Positions 17,129-26,438 are shown, numbered from the stretch's first letter. The stretch is DNA of 64,000 nucleotides from JAEMQF01 sp963850525 (GCA_963850525.1 CAWKLQ010000010.1:248001-312000); one strand, 5' to 3'. The notes: generated from the letters alone by a model not told the origin. Translations and numbers: made by a program.

Positions 17129-19365
17129 GCGCCCGACCCGCGCCGGCCGACGACGAGTTGTCCGTACCGCCCCAGGTACTGCTCGTCGATGACGACGAGG
17201 TCAACCTGCTCATCATCGCTGCGGCGCTTCGCGAGCGCGGGTTCCGGATCTCGCAGGCGTCGTCCGGCGAAGAAGCGCTGCGGCGCTTGACCGACACCGT
17301 GCCCGATGTGCTCGTGCTGGACGCGCTCATGCCCGGCCTGGACGGATTCGAGACGTGCCGCGCCGTGCGCGCGCGCGCCGGGCTCTCAGCCCTGCCCGTG
17401 CTGATGCTCACCGGGCTGGACGACGACGCGTCGATCAGCCGCGCGTTCGACGCCGGCGCCACCGACTTTTTCGTCAAGTCGAACCAGTGGAACTTGCTTG
17501 CCGGGCGCCTGCGTTACCTGCTGCGCGCCTCGCGCACGCGCCTGGAACTCGAGCGCAGCACCGCCAAGCTGGCGCGCGCGCAAGACCTCGCGCGCATGGG
17601 AAGTTTCGAGTGGAAGGCGGGCAGCGGTGCGCCGAAGTTGTCGGTTGAAGCGCTGCGCGTCTTGGGATTCCGCTGGGGCGCGCCGGAGTCGCTGCTGCGC
17701 CTGTTGCGCGCCGTGTCGCCCGAGAGCCGCGCGAGCCTCACGGCGCTCGTGCGCGAAGCCATCGACCACCGGTCGGTGCTCACGACCGATGTCGCCGTGA
17801 CCCAGCGCGGCGGCCGCCAGCGCATCGTGCACATCGAGGCCGAGCCCGAGTTCGCGCAGAGCGGCCGCCTGGTCGGCTACAGCGGTATCGTCCAGGACTT
17901 GACGGACCGGCGCGTCGCCGAAGACAAGATTCGGCGCCTGGACAATCTGGATGCGCTGACGGCGCTGCCGAATCGGCGCCAGCTGATCCGACGCATCGAA
18001 CGCGCGATCGAGATCTCGCGCCGCGGCGAGCACCAGGTGGCGCTCTTGCTCGTCGACCTGGACCGCTTCAAGATCATCAACGACACGCTCGGACATTCCG
18101 CCGGCGACGAGCTGCTTCTCGAGGTCTCACGGCGCCTGAAGAAATGCGTGCCGCATTGTGATGACGTGCTCGAGCCCGGCAGCGTGCCGCAGACCGCGGT
18201 CGGGCTCGAAGCGGTGGCGCGCTTGACCGGCGACGAGTTCATGGCGCTGTTGCCCGAAGTCGCCGACGAGGGCGAGGCGCAACGCCTGGCCGCGCAGGTC
18301 CTCGAGGCGCTGCGCGAGCCCTTGCTGGTGGGCGGGCAGGAATGCTTCATGACGGCGAGCATCGGCATCGCCCTCTACCCGCGCGACGGCGCGAACGCCG
18401 CCGATCTGATGAAGAACGCCGATGTGGCGATGCACGCCGTCAAGGCGGCGGGGCGCAACGACGCGTCGCTCTACTCTCCCGCCTTGGCGGGGCGCGGGCG
18501 GGCGCTGCTCGAGCTGGAAAGCGCGTTGCACAAGGCGATTGAGCGCGACGAGCTCGTCGTGCATTACCAACCCAAGGTCGACGTGCGCAACGCGCGCATG
18601 GTGGGAGCGGAGGCGTTGATGCGCTGGAACCGCGGCGGCAAGTTGATCTCGCCGTCGGCCTTCATTCCCTTGGCCGAGGAGTCCGGGCTCATCGTGCCGC
18701 TCAGCGAATGGGTGTTGCAGGAAGCGGCGCGCCAGGCGCGGATCTGGCAAGACCGGTTCGGACTTGGTGTGTCGATTGCGGTGAACTTGCCGCCGCGAAT
18801 TTTTGAGCGCACCGATCTGGTCGAGTTGATCCAGAGTGCGGTCACTGCGTGCGGTGTCGAGCCAGGCGCGATCGAACTCGAGATCACCGAGACCGGCTTG
18901 ATGAAGGAACTGCACAACGTGATCCCGACGCTGCACCGCTTGAAGCAGATCGGCGTGCAGATCGCGATCGACGACTTCGGCACCGGTTATTCGTCGCTCG
19001 CCTACCTGACGACCTTGCCGATCAGCGAGTTGAAGATCGACCGAAGCTTCATCCGAGAGCTCGGCGTCGCGCCCAAGAGTTCTGCGGTGGTCACGGCAAT
19101 CATCGCCCTGGCGCGTTCGCTGAATCTGCGCGTCGTCGCCGAAGGCGTCGAGAACCTGCGCCAGATGCAGGTGCTGCGCCAGCTGGGTTGCAGCGTCATG
19201 CAGGGGTTCTTGTTCAGCGGTGCGCTGCCTGCGGCTGAGATTGACGTGTGGCTGGGGCAGGTGCTGCTGCCGGGACGGGCGAAGTGGATTGCTGCAAGCA
19301 AGCGCAACGATGGGGACGCGAGCGACACGCCGCTCGTCAGCTTGCCTGGGGAATTGGCGGGGTAG
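17125..19365 (+). CDS. response regulator with PAS-like, GGDEF and EAL domains
   Basis: 746-residue cyclic-di-GMP turnover protein. Order: receiver with phospho-acceptor Asp66 (VLDALMPGLDGFE), a PAS-like segment (about 155-265), a GGDEF domain whose signature is T368-GDEF instead of GGDEF, and an EAL domain with E496-A-L, NLPPRIF, EITETGLM and the DDFGTGYSSL loop. The EAL half keeps its catalytic motifs, so phosphodiesterase activity is likely. The changed first glycine of the cyclase site suggests weak or purely regulatory GGDEF function. Coupled to the Hpt gene upstream. Confidence 0.93.
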   Translation: MSARPAPADDELSVPPQVLLVDDDEVNLLIIAAALRERGFRISQASSGEEALRRLTDTVPDVLVLDALMPGLDGFETCRAVRARAGLSALPVLMLTGLDDDASISRAFDAGATDFFVKSNQWNLLAGRLRYLLRASRTRLELERSTAKLARAQDLARMGSFEWKAGSGAPKLSVEALRVLGFRWGAPESLLRLLRAVSPESRASLTALVREAIDHRSVLTTDVAVTQRGGRQRIVHIEAEPEFAQSGRLVGYSGIVQDLTDRRVAEDKIRRLDNLDALTALPNRRQLIRRIERAIEISRRGEHQVALLLVDLDRFKIINDTLGHSAGDELLLEVSRRLKKCVPHCDDVLEPGSVPQTAVGLEAVARLTGDEFMALLPEVADEGEAQRLAAQVLEALREPLLVGGQECFMTASIGIALYPRDGANAADLMKNADVAMHAVKAAGRNDASLYSPALAGRGRALLELESALHKAIERDELVVHYQPKVDVRNARMVGAEALMRWNRGGKLISPSAFIPLAEESGLIVPLSEWVLQEAARQARIWQDRFGLGVSIAVNLPPRIFERTDLVELIQSAVTACGVEPGAIELEITETGLMKELHNVIPTLHRLKQIGVQIAIDDFGTGYSSLAYLTTLPISELKIDRSFIRELGVAPKSSAVVTAIIALARSLNLRVVAEGVENLRQMQVLRQLGCSVMQGFLFSGALPAAEIDVWLGQVLLPGRAKWIAASKRNDGDASDTPLVSLPGELAG

Positions 19366-19549
19366 GTCGTTGGCGGAAGAGGTGTCCTCCGAATCGATAG
19401 GAAACATGCGGGTTGGGTGATTCTTGATCCAGTTACCCATCATCTGACCCATCAATTAGGTGACCAGATGGCGCCGGTGTCACCTCGCCCCGACTTCCCT
19501 TCCAGAATCGGCAATCCCGGCCACGTTCAATGAGCACGTGTCCCGACGA
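19366..19549. other. left junction of the accessory island, no gene seen
   Basis: Intergenic DNA between the EAL-domain gene and the island. It holds a perfect 7-bp inverted repeat AGGTGAC/GTCACCT (19458-19464 and 19479-19485) with a 14-base loop and no T-run, so it is not a convincing terminator. Base composition becomes less GC-rich from here. No attachment-site core or tRNA was found. Confidence 0.35.
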
Positions 19550-19807
19550 TCAGGGCCGTAGGTCTCGCGATCGGCGTGCTTCAGCATGATCGCGTTCTGA
19601 TTGGCCGACGCCGCGGGCGTCCATGTTCCACACGCCGGCCGGGGGGCCTCGAACGGGCTTGGTCTCGAAGGTGTTCCGCGCATCGACTGAAACGACGAAC
19701 AGCTTCGATAGCTTGCTGCCGTTGCGAGTGAAGCCCTTCAGGTAGCACTGCGAGATGAGGGGGTGCGCGCGCACCTCACCCATTGCCCGACCTTCACTCC
19801 ACTGCAA
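19550..19807 (-). pseudogene. DUF4238-like fragment
   Basis: The first half of this 85-codon frame (HPLISQCYLKGFTRNGSKL, then FVVSVDARNTFETKP) resembles the N-terminus of DUF4238 proteins, which usually run to 250-350 residues. After about residue 50 the match is lost, and a neighbouring frame continues for a short way (ANQNAIMLKHADRETYG), as expected after a frameshift. It is likely a decayed island gene. Confidence 0.4.
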
Positions 19808-19813
19808 CCAGGG

Positions 19814-20212
19814 TTACTGCTTGCCTCTGGCTTCGTCGCCGCGAATGTTTCGTACCAGAAACACCGACACAAGGCCCACGACCGTCGTGCCGCCAATGAT
19901 GCCCGCTACCCAATCATGCCCTGCCATTGCCATGCGGTACGCAGTAAACAGCGCTGCGCATCCGATGGCGAGGCCAGAGACGATGCCCATCATTCGCTCG
20001 ACGAATACAAAGAAGTTAATCCGGCGGTTCTCCGCGCGACGAAAGTCACCTTCCTTCGTCGTTTCGTCAAAGACCCAGGGAACTCGTTCGGGACAGACTT
20101 CCTTCATCCTCTCGATCTGTGCCATCGGCAAGATCGGAGCGTCGCTTTCATGCTGCGCGACTGTGAGTTGCTTGTCTTTGTCGCGCAGTTGCGCGGTTGT
20201 TGACCTGCCCAT
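19814..20212 (-). CDS. DUF2335 predicted membrane protein
   Basis: 132-residue protein with a cytoplasmic N-terminal half (LPMAQIERMKEVCPERVPWV) and two closely spaced membrane helices (about 74-92 and 101-120) separated by AMAGHDWVAGIIGGT. This hairpin is the hallmark of DUF2335. The family is common in mobile islands and prophages; its function is not established. The start at 20212 overlaps the upstream small gene by 65 bases; a later start is possible. Family match is good. Confidence 0.75.
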   Translation of the reverse strand: MGRSTTAQLRDKDKQLTVAQHESDAPILPMAQIERMKEVCPERVPWVFDETTKEGDFRRAENRRINFFVFVERMMGIVSGLAIGCAALFTAYRMAMAGHDWVAGIIGGTTVVGLVSVFLVRNIRGDEARGKQ

Positions 20213-20399
20213 ATACCTGCCCTTTAGAGACCTTGTCGACCGCCTTGGACATGTCGCGCCCTACCATCCGAAAATTGTGGCGGATCTGCCTCACATCTTT
20301 CGCTCGGTCGCCCAGTTTGGGCATGATGTAATGAGGACTCGTACCCAATAGATTCATCGAGTCGGCCAGCCCGTACAGCAGATTTAGCACGTGCTTCAT
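20148..20399 (-). CDS. small hypothetical protein upstream of DUF2335 gene
   Basis: 83-residue basic protein (MKHVLNLLYGLADSMNLLG...) with no membrane helix. The N-terminal 65 residues look protein-like, whereas the tail overlaps the DUF2335 frame. It may be the first gene of a two-gene unit with DUF2335. I do not recognise the family. No strong ribosome site is visible. Confidence 0.5.
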   Translation of the reverse strand: MKHVLNLLYGLADSMNLLGTSPHYIMPKLGDRAKDVRQIRHNFRMVGRDMSKAVDKVSKGQVYGQVNNRATARQRQATHSRAA

Positions 20400-21114
20400 T
20401 TGTTTGTGTCGAACTTGTGACTAGCTTACTTGGACCCCCTGTTTCTAGCAGAGTTCAGTCTGCGATGTACCCCCGCAGTCCGGGGGGATTGTGCACTACA
20501 CACGCCAAGCATAGATACTGAGTGCACATACAGGGCCATCCGTTCTCACTGTGAAGAAGCCTCAAAACGCGGCGGCATTAACGCTCGCGACTCAGCAAGA
20601 AGGCGTCGCACAGATCGGCGTCATGTGATAGCTGTGCGATGCCGGCAGTGCTGACGGAACTCCTGGCGGACGGAGGGTATCTGTCAGCAAGCTCGCGCGG
20701 CGCAAAGACTGTCAGCGGAGGGCCACGTCCGCCGAAACTTCTGAGCTCCGAACAGTTGATGTGCACCCAAACCACGGTAATTGCGTGAGCGAACGCGTCA
20801 TCGTGCCGTTGAGCAGACGGGCTCACCCATTGAGCTACCCCGTCCTGCACCATAGCGATGCATGCACTTCCAACCGACAACCGTAGACCGCCCATGCTGG
20901 CACTGCCACTGGTTCGACGGCATGGACGCGTCAGGCACGATGGCGCGTTGCGCTGATTCGACCGTCGCGCCGCGCGGAAGCTAGAAGCCAGTGCTTGCGG
21001 GCCAGGAACGGTTGCCCAGATTACGAACGACAGCTCGCGATTCTGTACGCATCGTGCACTGTGATCACGGCCTACCGTGCGGCATGGTCCCTCGGGTCAG
21101 GATCGGCCTCTCGC
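20400..21114. other. non-coding stretch with a tRNA-like remnant
   Basis: About 700 bases without a convincing gene. The minus strand at 20800-20850 reads like the 5' half of a tRNA: GGGGTAGCTCAATGGGTGAGC, a D-arm with GCTC/GAGC stem, followed by CCGT-CTGCTCA-ACGG, a four-pair stem with a seven-base loop. The acceptor and T arms are not convincingly present, so it is at best a degraded tRNA or an att-site fragment. Weak open frames here do not look like proteins. Confidence 0.4.
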
Positions 21115-21855
21115 CTAGGGCGTCATGTACTTCTTCAGCTCTTTCGGGTTGAAGAACTGCTGAACCCGACCATGCGACTCAAGCAACCCAAGCGAGTCGA
21201 GCCACACCAGTATTGCACAGTACCGATACCTGTAGTACTCCATCACAACGTCGGTGCCGCCACTCGCTTCGTACTTGGACAGCATCCAGCCAAGTGTCTC
21301 AAACTCGAGCCTCAATGCGACGGTCTGCGTTTGGAGCACGGCCTTCAACCCCGCAGCGGCTTCATGGTTCCACGCCCATGCCATCCAGTCGACTTCGTTC
21401 TGTTTCGGTTCCCTTAATTGAAGCGTACCGAGCGCGGCGATTAGGTCAAACATTGACTGTGGGTTTTCGGCGAGCGCTCTGAACTTCTCAGGGTTCAGTT
21501 TCATAGTGCCGGCCAGCAACCCGTCAATACGTTCCGCAATGCTGGACTGCACGCGCTGCATCTCTTCTAGGGCGGTCTGCGCCTTCATCGTGTCGAGCTG
21601 CTTCGACTGCAGCATCACAGTGAAGACCACGCCGACGAATGCCAAGAACGAGAAATACGGGTTTAGCATTCCGCCGACGAAGTCGCCGAACGTTCCCCAG
21701 TCTGTCTTGTTTGGTGACAGCTGCCATTCGCCCGTCTGCCAGACAAACTTGTACACGTAAGCCGCGATGACGGCCAAAGTCGCACCCGCGCCGAGCCACA
21801 TGAGCCTGGTCAATACCTTAGCAAACCGTGCCGTGTCGCTCTGCTTCATTCGCAC
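21115..21855 (-). CDS. putAbiC-like phage abortive-infection membrane protein
   Basis: 246-residue protein with two N-terminal membrane helices (about 17-38 and 63-82), the linker DWGTFGDFVGGMLNPYFSFL between them, then a coiled stretch (QSKQLDTMKAQTALEEMQRV) and a helical cytoplasmic domain. The WGTFGDFVGG...NP pattern is typical of the putative abortive-infection family PF16872. Such proteins are found in defence islands, but their mechanism is not settled. It is monocistronic here, about 0.5 kb from the RelE-hsd operon. The functional call rests on family resemblance and context. Confidence 0.7.
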   Translation of the reverse strand: MRMKQSDTARFAKVLTRLMWLGAGATLAVIAAYVYKFVWQTGEWQLSPNKTDWGTFGDFVGGMLNPYFSFLAFVGVVFTVMLQSKQLDTMKAQTALEEMQRVQSSIAERIDGLLAGTMKLNPEKFRALAENPQSMFDLIAALGTLQLREPKQNEVDWMAWAWNHEAAAGLKAVLQTQTVALRLEFETLGWMLSKYEASGGTDVVMEYYRYRYCAILVWLDSLGLLESHGRVQQFFNPKELKKYMTP

Positions 21856-22099
21856 CTACCCCTCTTTAATCCTCGGCCGTCTTTCACTTGTCCCGAAACA
21901 TCCAACCCATCGCCGACAACCCACTATTGATCATGCCCCATTTTCTGGGCGTCTCAAACGCTCCGATTGATTGATTGGGTAGGTGAAAGCGAACGTACCC
22001 TGTCGGGTGGTCCATTCATGTGTTTCCCTTCCAAAGACCGAAAGCCTCGCAGCGTTGAGAAACCCGGAGGATATGTGATCCGCAGCGACTCGCCCACGC

Positions 22100-22264
22100 A
22101 TGGAGCCGGACGTGCCGAACTCTGACCTCGAAGGCCTGAATCGCGCTGGCGTTGCCGCGCGCATCGCCGGCCAGTCGTACTACGACAACCCCATGTTCTT
22201 CGCGACCGTGCCGACCGACACGCCAGAGCAGCTACTCGATTGGCGGGACCTGTGCCTCGCCTGA
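22100..22264 (+). CDS. small Rmf/CrpP-like protein, C-terminus apparently missing
   Basis: 54-codon frame (MEPDVPNSDLEGLNRAGVAA...) with the pattern GVAARIAGQSYYDNPMFF and a final QLLDWRDLCLA. It resembles the Rmf/CrpP group of small island-encoded proteins, which normally end in a W-x-x-GW segment about ten residues later. Here a stop comes just before that segment. It is either a shortened active form or a remnant. No clear ribosome site. Low to moderate confidence. Confidence 0.4.
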   Translation: MEPDVPNSDLEGLNRAGVAARIAGQSYYDNPMFFATVPTDTPEQLLDWRDLCLA

Positions 22265-22370
22265 ATTTTCACAGCGACGCGTCGGCGCGAACCACGACTG
22301 AGATCGCCTCAATCAAACCGGCCATCGTTTGCTCCAGCGCATCCAATGTTGACCAACGACGGCCCCGCAA

Positions 22371-22892
22371 TCAAGACTCATACACGCCACCGCGAGGGCC
22401 GAAATCGATCAGGACAACCGTGTGCCTGTCTTGTCGTGGTTGGTAGACGAGCCGGTAGTCACCCACTCGATATCGCCACAATCCCTTGAACTCGCCTATC
22501 AGCGGTTTCATAGTGTCCCCATGCACCTTGTCGGGCGCATCGACGAGTACTGACAACGCTGCAAGCACCCGGCCCTGCAGATTCTTGTCGACAGCTGCGA
22601 CCGATTTTCGAAACGTCGGCGTGAAGGCAATCGACCAGCCGTGAGGTTCGACATCCAGATTCCGGCAGTCGAAACGCTCTGTTGGAAATGGCAGTGGGTC
22701 AGATGCCGGCTGCGATGCGCTATGGGTCGGAACCGTGGCATCTGTGTCTGCATCTGATACATCCCCGTCCCTTGATTCCTCTGCTTCCGCACTCCAAAGC
22801 TCCCGAAGCTCGGACCCCGCTCGAAAGGCATCGCGGTAAGAATCGAACAGATCCTGCCTCGCCTCGGCAAGGCTCTGTGCAAGTAAAGACAT
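22371..22892 (-). CDS. RelE/ParE-superfamily toxin domain with N-terminal extension, attached to hsdR
   Basis: 173 residues. The C-terminal 90 match RelE/YafQ-type toxins: WSIAFTPTFRKSVAAVDKNL, then PLIGEFKGLWRYRVGDYRLV and a final beta strand VVLIDFGPRGGVYE. The first 80 residues are an unusual acidic, Ser/Asp-rich extension beginning with a helix (LAQSLAEARQDLFDSYRDA); this could be a built-in antitoxin or an addressing segment. GGAGG lies seven bases before the ATG, and the gene starts 22 bases after hsdR on the same strand, so it is the last gene of the hsd operon. No separate antitoxin gene is seen. Confidence 0.75.
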   Translation of the reverse strand: MSLLAQSLAEARQDLFDSYRDAFRAGSELRELWSAEAEESRDGDVSDADTDATVPTHSASQPASDPLPFPTERFDCRNLDVEPHGWSIAFTPTFRKSVAAVDKNLQGRVLAALSVLVDAPDKVHGDTMKPLIGEFKGLWRYRVGDYRLVYQPRQDRHTVVLIDFGPRGGVYES

Positions 22893-22914
22893 GGTTTCGC
22901 CTCCAATGCATTCG

Positions 22915-25281
22915 TCAAGATGAGTTCATTGGGGGCCGTGCAGTCGCGGCATACAAGTGCCGCTGAAACCCAACAAACACCTGCCGCACCTGATCAGGCT
23001 GGCCAAGCTCAGCAAACGCATCGGCCAACGCGTTCCGGTATTTCAGTTTGAGCAACGGCGACAGCTTTTCGGCGTCAAGCTCGTCCACCCCCTGCTTGAC
23101 GTACTGCGCCAGCACGAAGTCGACGAAGGCCTGCTGCTTGTCCGTGAACTCGGACACTGTCGCAGACTTCGCGGCCGCCGCACGGTCGACCCGAGTCACC
23201 GGCTCAGCTGCGAAGGCCACGTAGGCCAGTACGTCAAACAGATCACTGTTTTCGGCCTCGATGATCTTCTGCATCTCGGCCAGTGGCTCCCGGCCGAAGC
23301 CCTTGTCGGCCAGGCCGGCCAACAGCGCCTTGCGGGTGTCCGGGGCGCTCCAAATGCGCCGCAGTTCGTCTTCGTCCTTGAAGAACTCGGGCAGTGCGCC
23401 GTACAGCACCTCCAGGAACTGGGCCGCAGACATCGGCTTGCCGTCCGCGCTCCAGAACGTCGTTGCCGTCATGTGCTGGAGTTGGCGCTCCTTGCCGTCG
23501 GCCAGCTTGACCATGATCTTGGCTGGCGGCGGGTCGACAAATGGCGGTAGCGGCCGCTCGCCGGCCGGTACATCAGTCGCGCCGTTCCCGGTGCGCGGTG
23601 GGCGCGGTTCAGGCTCTTCAGGCGCCAGCGGCTCGCCATCCCACTCGGGGTCGCTGAAATGGTGGTGCGCCTTCACGAAGTCGTAGATCGTGAAGTGGTC
23701 CTTGCCGTCGTACAGGCGCGTGCCGCGGCCGATGATCTGCTTGAACTCGATCATCGAGGCCACGGGCCGCATCAGCACGATGTTGCGCACGTTGCGCGCG
23801 TCCACGCCCGTGGAGAGCTTCTGCGACGTGGTCAGGATCGTCGGGATGGTCTTCTCGTTGTCCTGGAAGTCGCGCAGGTGCTGGTCACCCAGCGCGCCGT
23901 CGTTGGCGGTCACCCGCACGCAGTAGAGCGGGTCCGTGCTCGTCTTGGCCTGGTTGATCAGGTCGCGCACCGCCAGCGCATGGGCCTGCGTGGCGCAGAA
24001 CACGATGGTCTTCTCGCGCTGGTCGATCATCCCCATCAGAAGCTTGACCCGGTAGGCCTCGCGCTCCTTGATCTCGATGATCTTGTTGAAGTCCTTCTCT
24101 TCGTAGCGCTTGCCGGCCTCGATGTCGCCCTGCACCACCTGGTCATCGGGCGTGTAGACGTACTCGTCCAGCGTGGTGGCGATCTGCTTGACCTTGAACG
24201 GCGTCAGGAAGCCGTCGTTGATGCCTTCCTTGAGCGAGTACACGAACACCGGCTCGCCGAAGTAGGCGTAGGTGTCGGCGTTGATGGTGCGCTTGGGCGT
24301 GGCCGTCAGGCCCAGCTGCACCGCCGGCGCGAAGTAGTCGAGGATGGCGCGCCAGGTGCCTTCGTCGTTAGCGCCGCCGCGGTGGCACTCGTCGATGACG
24401 ATGAAGTCGAAGAAGTCGGCCGGGTACTCGCCGAAGTACGGCGCGCCGCCCGGGCCGCTCATGAAGGTCTGGAAGATGGTGAAGAAGATGCTGCCGTTCT
24501 TCGGCACCCTGCCCTTCTTGCGGATGTCGGCGGGGTCGATGCGCACCAGCGCATCGTCGGGAAAGGCCGAGAAGGCGTTGTAGGCCTGGTCGGCCAGGAT
24601 GTTGCGGTCGGCCAGGAACAGGATGCGCGGCCGGCGGGTTGGCTCGGCGCCGCTCTTCCAGTCCGCCAGGTTCCAGCGGCTCTGGAACAGCTTCCATGCG
24701 AGCTGGAAGGCGATGAAGGTCTTGCCGGTGCCGGTGGCCAGCGTCAGCAGGATGCGGTCGCGCCCGGCCTCGATGGCTTCCAGCACGCGCGCGATGGCGA
24801 TGTCCTGGTAGTAGCGCCCCTGCCAGGTGCCGCCCTTGTCCTCGAAGGGCACGGCGGCGAAGCGGTCGCGCCAGGCGTTCACTTCGGCGAAGGTCAGCTT
24901 CCACAACTCATCGGGGCTCGGGTAGCTGGCCACATCGCCTTCGGCGCCGGTGACCATGTCGATGCCGTAGATCGCCTGGCCGTTGGTGGCGTAGGTGTAG
25001 CGCACCGCCAGCTTCGCGGCGTAGCTCTTGGCCTGGCCGACGCCTTCGGTGAGCGGCTTGTCCCAAGCCTTTGCCTCGATCACGGCCAGCTTGGTGTTGC
25101 GGTAGACGAGAACGTAGTCGGCGATCTCGGCCTTGGCCCGCGCGCCCTTGCCGCCGCTGCCCTGCAGCCGGCCAAGCGTGATGCCGTGTTCGCGCAGAAC
25201 CCGGCTGCCTTCGACCACGCCCCAGCCAGCGGCCTTCAGGGCGGGGTCGATGTGCTCGGCGCGGGTCTCGGCTTCGTTCAT
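22915..25281 (-). CDS. hsdR: type I restriction enzyme R subunit
   Basis: 788-residue motor-nuclease subunit. The N-terminal PD-(D/E)xK nuclease has D55 (IADYVLVY) and E69-A-K71 (VIEAKAWD). The SF2 translocase follows with Walker A ATGTGKT (Lys187), the DECH box at 297-300, the LTATPKRT motif and IIGRGTRLYDG (motif VI). The C-terminal helical part ends at the stop at 22915. It cuts DNA lacking host methylation after translocation with HsdM2S. ATG at 25281 overlaps the hsdS stop (ATGA). All catalytic motifs are intact. Confidence 0.97.
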   Translation of the reverse strand: MNEAETRAEHIDPALKAAGWGVVEGSRVLREHGITLGRLQGSGGKGARAKAEIADYVLVYRNTKLAVIEAKAWDKPLTEGVGQAKSYAAKLAVRYTYATNGQAIYGIDMVTGAEGDVASYPSPDELWKLTFAEVNAWRDRFAAVPFEDKGGTWQGRYYQDIAIARVLEAIEAGRDRILLTLATGTGKTFIAFQLAWKLFQSRWNLADWKSGAEPTRRPRILFLADRNILADQAYNAFSAFPDDALVRIDPADIRKKGRVPKNGSIFFTIFQTFMSGPGGAPYFGEYPADFFDFIVIDECHRGGANDEGTWRAILDYFAPAVQLGLTATPKRTINADTYAYFGEPVFVYSLKEGINDGFLTPFKVKQIATTLDEYVYTPDDQVVQGDIEAGKRYEEKDFNKIIEIKEREAYRVKLLMGMIDQREKTIVFCATQAHALAVRDLINQAKTSTDPLYCVRVTANDGALGDQHLRDFQDNEKTIPTILTTSQKLSTGVDARNVRNIVLMRPVASMIEFKQIIGRGTRLYDGKDHFTIYDFVKAHHHFSDPEWDGEPLAPEEPEPRPPRTGNGATDVPAGERPLPPFVDPPPAKIMVKLADGKERQLQHMTATTFWSADGKPMSAAQFLEVLYGALPEFFKDEDELRRIWSAPDTRKALLAGLADKGFGREPLAEMQKIIEAENSDLFDVLAYVAFAAEPVTRVDRAAAAKSATVSEFTDKQQAFVDFVLAQYVKQGVDELDAEKLSPLLKLKYRNALADAFAELGQPDQVRQVFVGFQRHLYAATARPPMNSS

Positions 25282-26438
25282 GCGACCTCGGCGACTTTCT
25301 CTTCCGCAGGCTTGGTGGTCAACACGCCCGCGAAGGCGCGCGACAGCAGCACCTTCTTCAGCTCGTCGAGTGCGGCCAGCTTGGCCGCGCACAGCTCCTC
25401 AAGATGGTTTGTCGCTTCCGCCAGGGAATCCAGCCTGTCAACGATGGCCGCTTGCTCCCTCAGGGTCTTAGGGAACGAGATTGGGATGCGCTTGAGCAAG
25501 CTCGCCTTGATGCCCTGCGCAGTTGCGCCAGTTGCCTGTGCATGCAGCTTGGCCTGCATCGGCCCCGAGAGCAATAGGTATTTCAAGAACGCGCTGTCCA
25601 AGGTTGCGGGATCGGGCTGCATGATGATGATGCGCTGAGCGAAGACAACTCGTTCAGCCGCATCAAGCTGCGCGACGTTCCCGAGTGGGGCCTCCGTGGT
25701 GAACAGCACATCGCCCCGCTTCGGGATGCCCCGCGTCATCCAGCCTTCATAAGACTCCGGAGCAACAAACTCCAATGGCTCTTCCTGGATGAAACCCTTC
25801 TTGACGTTCTTCGCGGTGATGAGCCGGAGACCTTCCGAGGTCTTCTGCGGCGTCTTGCCTCGGTAGTCGATAAAGCGAATGTGCTGATCTACAACGGTCA
25901 GGAGCCAAGTGGGCTCCGGCGCTCGGAAGACATCGCGCAGATAGCCATCGAACAGCTCGCGAGCGTTTTGCAGATTCTTCTCGGCGTTGGCCTTGGCGGC
26001 GGCGATGCCTTCGAAGGCTTCGTCGAGGATGGCGACGATGCGGCGCTGCTCTGGCAGCGGCGGCACCATCACCGAAATCGCATAGACCTCGTTCCGGTTG
26101 ATTCCGGGCTTGACGCCCTTCGCCAAGCTCGGCAGGTCCAGTGTCGTCAGGAGGTAGTACAGAAACTTCAGGTCGTGACGCTGGCGGTCAAACTCGGCGA
26201 AGTACGTGACATCGAGAGGCCAGTACTTCACCTCGGTCAGTGTGATCTCGCCAGCCGAGCCCTTCCTCCCCACGATAATGCTGGGCTGGTCTCTGTAGAA
26301 CCTGTCGGTGCGATCCTTCTCCCCGTTGGCGCCATAGGCCGGGTACAGGCCGCTCGGATTGCGGTCCTCCGGAGCCAGTGGTTTCCCATACTCAAGCTGC
26401 ATGACTTCGCCCAAGGTCAGGGACTTCCAGCCTCTCAT
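25278..26438 (-). CDS. hsdS: type I restriction-modification specificity subunit
   Basis: 386-residue DNA-recognition subunit with two target-recognition domains, each followed by a conserved helical spacer. The first ends with PLPEQRRIVAILDEAFEGI; the second ends with TLREQAAIVDRLDSLAEA, the family's C-terminal dimerisation helix. TRD1 begins at WKSLTLGEVMQLEYGKPL, TRD2 near IRFIDYRGKTPQKTSEG. The two spacers set a bipartite recognition site that cannot be predicted by eye. It overlaps hsdM by one base (TGATG) and hsdR by four. Confidence 0.95.
   Translation of the reverse strand: MRGWKSLTLGEVMQLEYGKPLAPEDRNPSGLYPAYGANGEKDRTDRFYRDQPSIIVGRKGSAGEITLTEVKYWPLDVTYFAEFDRQRHDLKFLYYLLTTLDLPSLAKGVKPGINRNEVYAISVMVPPLPEQRRIVAILDEAFEGIAAAKANAEKNLQNARELFDGYLRDVFRAPEPTWLLTVVDQHIRFIDYRGKTPQKTSEGLRLITAKNVKKGFIQEEPLEFVAPESYEGWMTRGIPKRGDVLFTTEAPLGNVAQLDAAERVVFAQRIIIMQPDPATLDSAFLKYLLLSGPMQAKLHAQATGATAQGIKASLLKRIPISFPKTLREQAAIVDRLDSLAEATNHLEELCAAKLAALDELKKVLLSRAFAGVLTTKPAEEKVAEVA

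Noticed and set aside
19458..19485. Rho-independent terminator after the EAL gene
   Set aside because: The 7-bp inverted repeat has a 14-base loop and no T-run.
20578..20895. Possible protein of 105 residues on the minus strand
   Set aside because: It includes translation of the tRNA-like sequence (GVAQW pattern) and has no domain-like features.
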